DNA from: Melanocharis versteri
Lineage: Eukaryota > Chordata > Aves > Passeriformes > Melanocharitidae
Direction: 5' to 3'
NCBI GenBank assembly: GCA_013397845.1
Contig: VZTG01001868.1
Location: 694,197 to 758,196 of the forward strand
Length of the DNA stretch: 64,000 nucleotides
Part shown: one piece after another, positions 48,201 to 59,387 of the stretch
How the letters are laid out: each line of letters opens with the position of its first letter
Numbering within the stretch: the stretch's first letter is position 1
Notes under the pieces: model-generated
Told to the model about the DNA's origin: nothing
What the model saw: the letters and a program-made list of their open reading frames with translations, nothing else
Database searches by the model: none
Program-made: the position numbers and the translations under genes

Positions 48201-51176
48201 CTTAACTGCTGGAGGGAACACCATGGTCCAGAGTCTCAGGATAGCTTTGGGCAATGTCACGGTTTAAAAGGCAAGTAGGAGTGGGCTTCTCTTGCAATAC
48301 ATGGCACAAGCAGTGCCCTGACGCCGTGGAATGATTTCCTTGGCTCCAGAACCTCCTCCATCTACTTTAGGCTCCTAAGGGGCTGTTCCCTCACATTTCT
48401 AAAGCCTCCTACAAGGAGCCTTTTGAGGGCAAGACTCCAGTTTCCCATTTGTGACTTTTTTCACATACCGGCTGTCTGCAGATGCACGTTTTCTATCTCA
48501 TGGGTGCAGCAGCAGAGATCTGCAATGTCCAAGAGCTCCCAGGTCACAGTGGCTGTTGATCCAGCCTGGCCTCGTCAGCAGCCCCGTGAGCGTGGTCAGT
48601 GTGACTGATCAGCACCCAGCGTGTTTTGCATTCCTCTTCCTTAAGCACCTGACAACAAGACGGGGCTGCTCTTGTACTTACACTCCAAAAGCCGTGTCTG
48701 CAATCTCGTGTTGCCAGCACTGCCATGGCACGAGGAGCCTGGCCTGTGTGCTGCCCAGCTCTCCTGGCACAGAACGCCCCATTTCTGACACTCAGCTGGG
48801 TGGCCGCGCCGTGCCCCGCGGTGCCCGGGCCTGCTGCCTCGATGCGGGGGCTCGAGCTGCCTTTCCACCTGGGAGAGGCTGGCACAGGCAAACACTGCCC
48901 TGCTGCCAGGCATCTGCGGGGAAACTCGTGCTGCAAATTTCCTCCCTTCTCTCTGCATCCGGGGGGAAGTCGCTCATCTGGAAGGTTTTACCTCGGTGCT
49001 GACAGGTTTTCATCCCTTCCGTGGTTAAGAGATTAGGTTGAGTGTTAATATGACTGCAAGTTGGGCAGCATTTTGGCTTGGTGGTGAAAATAAGTTTTGT
49101 TGTGGTTCTTGTTCCTGCATGCAGCTGTGTCTGGAGCAGCCCAGCCATGCACAGGGGCCCTTGTTAGATGCCAGTTTGATTGATCCTCACCCACTCCCTG
49201 CTCCTCTGTGCCTCCATCAAAGGGCGACTTTTCTGGCGCCAAGAATTTGTGCAGCAATATTGCTGAATTCACCACCCAAGAACTGTGAGGGCCCGTGCCA
49301 ATTTTTTAATTGTATTTTTCTGGCAAATAGCCATAGCTTGGTCTTAAGAAAAAGAAGTCAAGTATTTCTAGCTCTCAACCCTGTGTTAGTCTGTTGTGGA
49401 GCAAAGGTTGGAAGTACAGCTGGACCTTACTTTGCTTAACTGAGGTGGAAAAGTAAGTACCCAGGCTGCTGATGGAAGCCAAAAAATCAGCCCTGTTTTG
49501 CGGGAGTTGAAGAGACCCTGAGGGTGGAAGAGCTGCCTTGGACACTCATGTGTCTGAGCTGGGAGGATGGTCCTTTTGCAGGCTGGAAGTGTTCAGACAG
49601 AGTCCTGTTACTTTTGGCTTGTGCTGAACAACAGAGGCTCCCGTCAGACAAAACCATGATTTTTTGACCCCTTGCAAACAGGTCTGACTGCAGAGCTGAG
49701 CATGAGCTGAGTTTCACTGCATTACCCTTGTGGGAGAAACAGAGGCCCTGAGTTGTGCTGGGGGGTGCTCACTGCATGGCATAAGCATGATGAAGACAGG
49801 ACTATCAGCACACAAATTCTCCCAAAGGCAAATCATGTACCATCTTCTGGGTGATTTAATTGCTATTTTATGAATACGTTTTAGATTTGCTTCTACAGTC
49901 TTGTCTCCACGTGAAGGGAGGAGGGTGTATCTATCACCCTGAATTTCCTGCAGCATGTGGAGCCTGTTCAGGAGCCATCTGCCTTGGATGCTTGGCCCCT
50001 GGCATCTCCAACACAAACATAAACCCTCCTATTAATTGCAAAAATATGTTGCACCAACACAGTATTTCAGGCAGGTTGACTGGCTGGTTCAGTAACTCTT
50101 CACCACCCTCCATAACAAGCAGTTATTTTCAGAATTTTATTCAGGAGCAGCCTGGGACATGTACAAGCCAGTACCTTCCTTGACAAATGGCAATAGGCAA
50201 TCGGTTGTCCCCCAGGAGCATGTTTGCTCCTGCAGGAGAGCGGAGCTGGAGAGCCTTGCAGAGAGCCACATATTCTGGGCAATGAGAATCGGGGGCCATG
50301 GGCTTGCAGTGGCAGCAAACATGGCAACAAAGCCAAATAAATATTTATTGGCACACAACTGGGGGTGAGAGCTGTTGTCTCAGTCGGGCAGAACCAAGGC
50401 AGGATCCACAATGCTGGATGCCAAAAGCCAGGAGGAGCAGCTCAGACACAAAATGGTACAAGGCTGATGGGAGGGCTGGGTGGAGAACAACAGCCCAGCT
50501 TTTTTTGGCCAGTGCACACAGCTGTGCTCAAGCGTTGCTCCATGGAATAGCTGGAGTATTATTTTTATAGCACTTTTTCTGGAATGCAGCATTTTACAGC
50601 CCAGTGAGTGTGAGCCATATCCCCACAGCAGGTTGGCACTCAGCTGGTGTCTGTATAGTCATTTTCATTGCAGGCTGATTTAGGGGGCTTTGCAGAGAGA
50701 AGAGCATTAGTTGATACTCCACATTGTTTCCTGGGACCAGTGCAAGGCTTAGGAACAGTGAACTCTGTCCAACTTTAGCATTTCAATGCAACAAACTTCT
50801 GATGTTCTTCTGTACCTCAGGAGGAAGATGTCTCTCTCCCTGGGGCAGCTGGATTTGCTTTCCCACTTGTGATATAGATACAGACAATTGGCTCCAAAAT
50901 GTTAGAGAAAATCAAGGCACTGTCTTATGAATGTAGCTGTTCCTCTGTGGATGGGGCTTATCCAGGAGTAGAGGAGCCAGGTGTAAATTTTTTGGCTTGG
51001 TTATGTGTCTGCAGCAGTTAGAACAGGCCGTATACTGCAGTATTTCAAACCGGAGCAGAAAGAGTACAGACAGAACAAGAAGGGACACTGTAAACCTGTG
51101 AACACCTAGGGAGGTGGATATCCAAGCCCTGAGCCTCCAGAGCGCTGCGTGTGCCAACACCATGTTCTGTTTGAAG

Positions 51177-51250
51177 ATCACAGAATCGCAGAATGGTTGA
51201 GATTGGAAGGGACCTCTGGAGATCATCTGGCACAAAGTCTCTTGGTGAGA
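51177..51250 (-). mobile_element. CR1 LINE, very short 3' end
   Basis: The plus strand reads ATCACAGAATCGCAGAATGG, then GATTGGAAGGGACCTCTGGA and GATCATCTGG. This is the reverse complement of a CR1 3' terminus, so the element lies on the minus strand. Only about 75 bases remain before similarity stops, an extreme 5' truncation. It is antisense to TMEM86A within its probable first intron. Confidence 0.85.
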
Positions 51251-54200
51251 GCCAAGACACAACTTCCTCCTAGTCTGCCCGAGTCTTGAAGGGTTTCATT
51301 GGATTTGGTTGGATACAGATAATTTAATAAATAATACTTCTACTGTAATTCTACAAAGACAGAGATAGTGGCTTTACAGCAATTCAAACTAATTTTTAAA
51401 GTCTCTAAGTAACTTAGTCATAGCAGTTGAGAAAAAGCCCTTAATTATGCTCAGTTTAGAAATTCGAAACCTGGAAATAGTGCTTTGTTTTTGCATTCAA
51501 GGTGTTTTCTGTACTGCATTTCAGCACAGAGTAAATTAGCTGTGGCAGGAGAAAATAACTGGGAAGAAAAATGCAATAGAATTTGTAACAAAATGGCGAA
51601 ACCCAGCTTAAAGCCATGACAATCACACACATTAGCAAAAAGGATCTTGTCACCACCATCAAGTGCTTCCTTTTCCAGCCCCATGGTGCAGCCCCATCTC
51701 ACATTCTGTCTCTGAGACACAGGGAAAAAGGAGACGGGTGGTTTAATCCAATTTATCCACGCAGCCAAGAAATAATGTTCCCTTCCCTGTGGTACAGCAA
51801 GTCCCATCATGGATTATATGCTTGGCTTTCCTCAAGCCACAGCTTCCAGTCATGTTGGTACATGGTTTAACAACACCAGTCTTGACTTGTCCTTCAGGTG
51901 GCAAATTGCCCCATCACCTCTTCCCAAGCCTCAGCCACGTGACCAAACAGAGGATAATCCCCAACCTCACCCTCTGCCTTAGTTTTTCTTGGAGGACTTT
52001 TCCAAAGTATTTCCAGGGCCACCCATGGGGCCTTCATCTTGGTCAGAGCCAAAAAAGGGGCTCCAGTGAGCTGCAGCATTCAGTGACGGGCAAGGGCATG
52101 GTCAGAAATAACCCATCTGAAGTGTACTTGGAGGAAAAGTGTAAAGAAATAAAGTGGCAATGATGAGAAGCCTGTAGCCCTTCTAGAAGTATGAGGTCAT
52201 TCTTACACGAGGGTGCTGTAACTCTTATGCATGAAAAAATCCTCAATTATTATTAGGATGGAAATAATACAAACCATTATTCTAAAGTAAAGCTGTCTGG
52301 GCTTGCAAAATTCACATTCAGATAGTGAGAAAAGGTAATTTTAAGCTTACCAAACAAACATAATCGTTCTGCATAAGTGTGTATCTTAGCTTCAGTAAGG
52401 CAAGGTTCCTGGGGAAAATGACAAGTGTAATTAAAACCTGTCTCATCATGTGTGCACACAGGGGAGGGCAAGCTGTGATGGTAATGGTAACTGCTCCTAG
52501 CAGGTGTTTTTCTGTTAATATGAGGTATTAAATAAAACCTCCCATGTTTACTAACCCAAATACTCTCCTGTATGCTTCTATGCACTCTTTCCCCTGCAAC
52601 ACTTGATAGTTCCCAGGCAACCCCAGTACTGTGAGCAGACTACACAGGTTTTTATGACTTTTATTTCAAGTTCATTTGCTATTTGCTGCCAGAATTTTCC
52701 CAAGGAACGCAGACAAGGAGTGGTGAATTGTGATTAATTTAGACAGCCTAAGTAGAGGACTCACGACGGCTCCCCATGTAATACAAGAAAGTTAACGGCT
52801 TGCTGATGTCCTTTTGTTAGGGAATTGTGTAGCCTGGTTGTTTAATGGACTGTTTAAAAATTGTGTTGGCAATCACCTATGAATAATGTATGATGAAATA
52901 CCTTACTGCCAAGAAACTGCTGATATGCTGGGGAAATTTCCATCAGATGTGAGAAAAATTTTGAAGGCACCGTCTTCTTGGGATGCCCTTTATTTATAGC
53001 CTCACTGCTTCAGAGATTGCATTCCCTTTTTAGATACTGCACGTGAAGATGCCCTCCACTGCCTCTGCCTCTGTCTTCCAGCTCCACCTGACTCCATTTG
53101 CTTGTGCCCGTAAAAGCGCCGGAATTTTTATGGGATTAGGCTTTATCACCTGAGCACTGTAAGCATGGAATATTTCCTGTGCAATCTTTACCTGTCCTAG
53201 GTATCTGCACCAAGGCACCCTGCATCAAAGGAAGATGGACACTGGTCACGGCAATGTCCCATGATGCAGGAAGCAGAAAAAGGTCCAAGTTATTTGGGAA
53301 AAAAAAAAGAAAAAAGACGAGCTGGACTTCACAGTGTGAAATCAGTTTGGATGCCTCTAAATTTTCCCCCGTGTCCTCCTCCAGTGCAGGAGACTTCTCT
53401 GTCCTTTGGCTGTGAGTAGTGGGAGGTCACTGTGATATGAAGCAAATAAATCTTGATTGACCAAAGAAATGAGAAGACAGAATGATCCCCTACTTGCAGG
53501 GGAGCTCTGGGGGTTGCACTGCTTTAGGTGCAAGAGGCACAAGCCTCCTGTAAGACTCCAGGACATAGCTCAGGCAGACATGGAAGCAGTTACAGTCTTT
53601 TCCTTTGCTCCATGTTTTGGCCCTGGAGAAGTCCAGGAGAAAATAAAATGATAGCTTTGTTTCTCATGTGGAGTTCTCCCCACCTGCACTGAAACGCAGA
53701 AATGTGAGAGGAGGGCAGGTGAACACAATACATATCACTGTGCAGAGTGGTCTCAGCCAGGTGTTTTTCAAGAGCAGACCCAGCTTGTGGAGCCTGTAGC
53801 TCTGCGCCCTGCCCCTGCTGTGGCTTTGTTATGAGTAGCCACGTGCTCCTGCTGCATTTTTGCGTCTGCATTTACACAGTAGAGCCCTGAGTCAAAACAT
53901 TTCCTGCAATATGGGTACAGTATTATTAGTGTAATGCTGGAACAAAGCCACATGTGGTTGATGTTGGTATTAGTCAGCCGAGGAAGTGACATCCCCACCT
54001 GGAAGGTTGATGTGTTGGGTTTTGATGCTCGTGATGCCAACAGCAAGCTCCAGGCATGAGGCTACAGGGCAGGGGAAAGAATGGGTTAGAAGAGAGGTTG
54101 TATCCTCAGGGTGATCTGCAACTGGCTAAGCAGGAGGATTTGTGAAAATGGGAGAGAAGATTTGTGCCTTAACTGGCTTGTTTGCTGCTGGGATATATCC

Positions 54201-54600
54201 GGGCGTGCAGTATTTTCACAGCTCCAGGAAAGGTGTATAGAAGGGCTTAGTCTAAACACAAAACAGGTGACAAGGAGCACCAGAGCAGTTTGACTGATGG
54301 CCTAAATATATTCAGCGGAACAAATAAAGAGAAAAGGTATCTAAAACTTCATCCGAATCCACCACCCAAAGCCCATCCTGCCAACTGAGAAGTGTTTTCA
54401 GCAGAGAAGGTCACAAAGGTCTGGGCAGAGGATCATGGTCAAGTTCAACTGGCATTTCTCGGGGTAGGAACACTGCCAGCTGACAGAATATGGAAAGGCA
54501 ACTTTCAAAAGGAAGGAGACAGTTCTGTTATGAAGTTTATTCCACTGATGCTTCTGATGATCCTATTAATTTATCTTTTTTAAATGTTTGTTTTCTTTAG

Positions 54601-54865
54601 GTGAAGAGCGAAGGCCCCAAACTGGTCCCCTTCTTTAAAGCCACTTGTGTCTATTTTGTCCTCTGGCTGCCAACTTCCAGCCCCTCCTGGTTCAGTGCCC
54701 TCATTAAATGTCTGCCCATCTTTTGCCTGTGGGTTTTCCTTCTGGCTCATGGGATTAACTTCTTAGTGTCACACCGGAGTGCCAGCCGCATCCTAGCAGG
54801 ACTCATATTCTCGGCAGTGGGAGACGCCTTTCTCATCTGGCAGGAGCAGGGCTACTTCATTCATG
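54601..54865 (+). CDS. TMEM86A: TMEM86A exon 2 (lysoplasmalogenase)
   Basis: This exon encodes 88 residues plus the first base of a glycine codon, starting VKSEGPKLVPFFKATCVYF. The acceptor is TTTTCTTTAG before GTG (phase 0) and the donor is CATG then GTGAGTAC (phase 1). It matches the N-terminal part of vertebrate TMEM86A almost residue for residue in its first 25 positions, as I remember the family. Three membrane segments are visible, at about residues 8-24, 33-52 and 63-80. The third carries the family signature SAVGDAFLIW (71-80), whose Gly-Asp pair is typical of YhhN-family enzymes. TMEM86A is an ER multi-pass enzyme that hydrolyses the vinyl-ether bond of lysoplasmalogens, releasing a fatty aldehyde and the glycerophospho-base. 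The initiator methionine lies in an upstream exon that cannot be seen. Confidence 0.95.
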
Positions 54866-57800
54866 GTGAGTACAGTGTCAGTCCTAAAGGGATGCCACAG
54901 TGCCCAGCTGTTGCCCTCTTTATTTAGTAATGAGTTGTTGGGCCACATGTTTTGTTTATTCATGTACAGCTTAAGCCCCAGGTGCTGGGAAGCGCTTATC
55001 CCTTGACTAAAATCCATCATGGTTAGAGGAATCACATCATGGATGAGTCTTTCTCTTGAGCTTCTCTTGAGGTTAGAGAGGTAATTGGGTCAGGTTTGGT
55101 TTCCTGGCTTGTGTCACAGCATCTGGGCTCGCTGGAGTTGAGAAGGTGGCATGCCAGAATCCCCGAGGAAGAGAAGGAAACGCTTGTGGCACTCATTAGC
55201 TCCCATGAAGCTACGGGAAGTATTTACCTCCTATCTCTCTGCAGGGAGATCTGTCAGCCCTTTGCTGTACGGATTGGAGATGGAACATTCTGTGCAAAGG
55301 TCCTTGGTGGAGAACAGGTGGAGAGGACATTTATGTTTTGATAGACAAGCCCATAGCCTGGGGGAGGCATTAAGTGGATGACAGAAACCAAAGCAGCAGC
55401 AATCTTGTCCTACTTGCAGGTTCATCAATGTGAATCATGCAGCCTGTTGTACAAGACATGTCTGTTTTGCAAAACATTTAAATGATGGTCGATCAAGGAC
55501 AAACCTTACCGCAGTGGTCTGTCTTCTCTACAGAAAGATACACATCTCTCAGAGCAAAACGAGCTTGGTTTATTTTGCTAGTTTGCAGACTGGAACATAA
55601 TGATTCAGATTAATCATTTAAAGCCACGTTGAACCTGCCTGCAGCAATGCTCTTCTGGCCTTGGACTGTCACAAGAAATCAGCAGCAGTTGAGTCCTTCA
55701 CTGAACTGACTGGTGGGGTTTCTGAAGTTAATTTAACCAGCACAGGGATCTCACATAACACCCACCATTAACTGGCTGCTGTGACTTCCCACTGGAAAAT
55801 GTGATGAGATGAGGGAACTTTTCTGACTTGTGCTGTTGTCAGCTCTGAAAGTCAAAGGATTATTTTTTCCCCTCTCTCATGAGGTTAGTATTTAGTTTTA
55901 TTCTGGCATTCCCACAGGCTCTTTCTTTATGAGAAGGAAGTGCGTGCAGTGCCAGATATGAAAAGCCAAATGCTCTGAATCTGCTTTTAATCCTGCTTCC
56001 CAAGGGCTTATCCCCATCCCATGAAAAGTTAATGTAAAAATGTTTACTGATTTTGGTGGGGTTTGGATTAGGCCCTGAGGATTGGATCTATCTGGCTGAA
56101 CCTTGGGCATGTTGATGAGGAGCTCCAGCTTTCCTGAGGTGCCATCCCTTCTGTGCTGAGTGCTGGCATTCCCAGTGATGGGCCTCCTCCCAACAGGAGT
56201 ACCTGGCTCAGTCTCCTCAGCCCAACTGGTTTTGCCTCCTTGAGCTATGGCTTGGAAAACATTCAAGGCCCAATTCTCCCCATGACCATTTTCATATACG
56301 CTCTGTTCCGTGCTTCTCCATTCCCGTGTAACTGGTATATCTCTGAGTTTCCTCTCCAAGTTAGTGCTAGAGGAAGGTTAACCAGTCACAGCAATTCAGC
56401 ACCTGGTTGATGCGTTTTAATCTGCAAATGAGTCGGGTTTTCAACCCTAGTCTCACAACTGAGAAGTTTTGCTTTGTAGGTTTAGGCACGTTTTTCCTTC
56501 TTAAGGAGAAGAAAAGCTCTGTTGGAGCATATTGAAAATCTCAGCCCACTAAGCTACTACCTTCTGTAGGGAAGTGTTAATATTTGCATTTCAGATATAA
56601 GCAGATAAAGTGCACTGCTCCACTTCATCCTTCACTTTGCCTGCAAAATGTATTTTCTCCTATTTAAAAGTCATCAGCTTGCTGTTACTGACAATATTTT
56701 TGACGTCATCAGTTGTGGGAATTTGAAGTTTCAAGAGAGAAGAGGAAATACTGGACAAAAATGTACATTCTATTCAATTTCTGCTGTTTTTGGACTGAAA
56801 AGGGTTGGAAACTGGGCTCATTTGAAAAGCTTTTGAGACAATGAGTTTATAAAAGGACGTTTGTTCATTACTTTATAGGGAAGTGAGAGCCTGGGAACCT
56901 ACTCCTGGCACGCTTGACTTTTTTTCATTTTTGCTGTTTCAGTCCACTAATAACACGTTACTTCCTGACTAGTGTCTTACTGCATGTAGAAGATACTTTA
57001 TAGTGTTAATATCCACCTCCTTTGATAGCAGGCACTTAGAAACGATTTATGCATTTGGTGAAGAGAGGCACTAGCAAAAAGGCCTTATTGCCAGCCTGAG
57101 GAAACCCAGGGGAAGAAAGTGGACAGAGAGAAGGGCTGATCTCCCTGATGTGGTTGAGAGCACCAAGATAAAGGCTGAGAAATGCAAGAGAAGTGCACCC
57201 CCTTCCCTGTGCAGCCATCACAGGTTTCCCCAGTTCCTGGCTTGATTTGTGGCCGTCAAGTGAGTAAACCTGGGAGCTGACTCCCTTGTTTGTCACCAGC
57301 CTCCCCACATATCATGAAACTCCTCCTGCCTTTCCAGGCTCTGTTTGCCTGCCGTATCCCGTCCTCTCCTCCTCCTCGCTGCCAGATGCCTGCATGAAGG
57401 ACAACACATTCTTCAGTTCCCTGTTGCAGAATGCTCCATATAATGCTATTGAAGGAAAAAAACATTCCTTGCTGCTAGGGTGACATATCCTTCTTCTCCT
57501 TACCACCTCCCTGGGCTCTAACCTTTCCCGCACTATAACCCCATAAAAAGCTCTCATCCCAAATCCCTTCTCAGCTTCTTCATTGCTGTGCCCATGAGGT
57601 GCAATAGCTCTGTGAAACATCAGCTTCTTGTTGCCCTCTTTTGTGCTTCTCTTCTTTCCCCTTCACGCTGTCCATTTTCTCTAGCCACACCCTGCAAAAC
57701 AGATCCCCACCAGTCCCTTCCCTCCTGTGGATTTCCTTCTCACCCCACCATGGCTGAGCTCTCAGTGGGTGTCTGATCTGGTCCTCCCCAAAGGCAGGGA

Positions 57801-58959
57801 GACACTTCCACTTCCTTGAGCTGCCTCAACACAAGAGTAGAAGGATGAAGCAACATCGGCCAGCTGCAGGTTTTCGTGACTGCCCTTTACACCAGCGCAT
57901 CACGTGTTAAATGTGAACGAGTGTCCTGCTGGAGGACTCAGCTTCCCAGGTCCTTTTCTCCATTTCATGCTTTAGAGCTGCCGGAAAACTTCCAGCTCCT
58001 CTAATAACCCTGCCAGGATAAAGCTGGAGAGCCTGCAGCTGCACCATGTGTGGGTCTGGGAACCAGAAGACCCAAGGAGCTGGGCTCTGTTTGTGGCCCA
58101 TTATCTACAGTCGTCATGACAGCTTGGAGGCAGCAGCTGTACCAACACATTGGGACATATTTTTGTCAAACGGATTAGTGGCAAGTTGAATAACACACGG
58201 GCAGCACCTTCCAACACCCACATCTGGCATTTCTCAGGGGTATTGCACTTCAAAGGGAAGCCGGCATTTTATTTTCCCTGATTGATTCCTGATAAGGTCC
58301 ATCTGAATCTTGCAAATAGCCATAGAATTGTTGGCAAATCACACTGGTGCAGTCCCTGAAATATGCCAGCTGCTTCTTTCCAGCTTAGGTTTCTCCCAGC
58401 TGTGGGCAGAGATGGAGTAGAAGCCAGATTTAGTCCTCGAGTGCCTTTGGGTTTGTGGCTAAATATGGGCAGGCTTTGTGTCTGGGTTCGGAGGGATAAG
58501 TGTCTTTTGTCACGTTTTGTTCCTACACTGCTGTGGTTCCAGTCTCCCTGTTCCACACATGACCTATGAGCAAAATACTATGGATAGTTAGAGCGGGTGA
58601 TCTCTGGTCTGCCTTGCTCCCAGCCTTCCACCCAAAGCAGGGGAAGAGGAACTACCTGAAAAACAAGCTCAGTTCCTTCTGCAGCAGCTTAGTTCACCCG
58701 GCCGCTCAGCAGAAAGGCTTTTGTCACAGCAGAGCTGCACTTGGCTGCAGCTGCAGTTGTGCTGGGGCTTTTTTTTAGGTTGAGGGCTTGGTGCTATCTC
58801 CCATGTCCAGATTTTTGTAATAAAATGGTCCCAGGTGGTCAGTATGGGCCTCACTGGTAGTGTTACTGGTAGGTAACACTGCAAAGAATGTTTTCTTGTG
58901 CTACTAACCGCCAGTCACTGTTGAAAGGTCACGCTTTCTGTGTCAATGCCTCTCTGCAG
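54866..58959 (+). other. TMEM86A: TMEM86A intron 2
   Basis: A 4,094-base phase-1 intron that starts GTGAGTAC and ends CCTCTCTGCAG. No repeat family, RNA gene or internal exon was recognised. Reading on from exon 2 in frame meets a stop within about 20 codons, so retention would truncate the protein. An AATAAA at about 58819 could act as an intronic poly(A) signal, but nothing else supports that. Confidence 0.9.
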
Positions 58960-59387
58960 GTCTGCTGATGTTCGCCATCACACACATCCTGTACTCTTCA
59001 GCCTTTGGCATGAAGCCTTTGGACCTCAAAGCCGGCCTGCTGATGGGCGTTGTTTCCAGCTCCTGCTATGCCTTCCTGTACTCCTACCTCTCGGGGCCGT
59101 TCACCTACCTGGTGGCCGTCTACATCGCCCTGATCGGCTTCATGGGCTGGCGGGCGGTGGCGGGCGTGCAGCTGTGCAACGACCTGTGGACGTGGACCAA
59201 GCTGTCGGCCTGCGTGGGCGCCATGCTCTTCATGGTGTCGGACCTCACCATCGCGCTCAACGAGTTCTGCTTCCCCGTGCCCTACTCGCGCCTCATCATC
59301 ATGGCCACGTACTACGCGGCCCAGATGCTGATCGCGCTGTCGGCCGTAGAGACCAGAGATGAAGAGGACTTCAGGAAGAGGAGCTAG
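58960..59387 (+). CDS. TMEM86A: TMEM86A exon 3, C-terminal part (lysoplasmalogenase)
   Basis: This is the terminal coding exon. The first two bases complete the split glycine, then 141 residues run to TAG at 59385-59387. With exon 2 the visible protein is 230 residues, and the missing first exon adds only a few, which agrees with about 240 in mammals. Five membrane segments are visible, at about 88-106, 113-132, 135-155, 170-189 and 198-218 of the visible chain, completing eight. Conserved features are ITHILY (95-100), the IGFMGWRAVAG loop (147-157), VSDLTIALN (181-189) with the second conserved Asp, and FCFPVPYSR (191-199). The tail ends in a charged EDFRKRS. Bases from about 59085 onward are far richer in GC and CpG than the exon's start. 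No frameshift or missing motif is seen, so the gene looks intact apart from exon 1. Confidence 0.96.

Larger units (their letters stand above)
39481..54600 (+). other. TMEM86A: Probable TMEM86A intron 1
   Basis: About 15 kb between the CpG island and exon 2, called an intron because no nearer promoter-like region precedes exon 2. It holds a CR1 fragment at 51177-51250 and a perfect hairpin at 45195-45228. The longest true open frame of the window (46436-47005, 189 codons) is also here, but it has no recognisable product and is at chance expectation. It ends in a good pyrimidine-rich acceptor, TTTGTTTTCTTTAG. If the real first exon lies closer to exon 2, part of this is intergenic. Confidence 0.5.
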
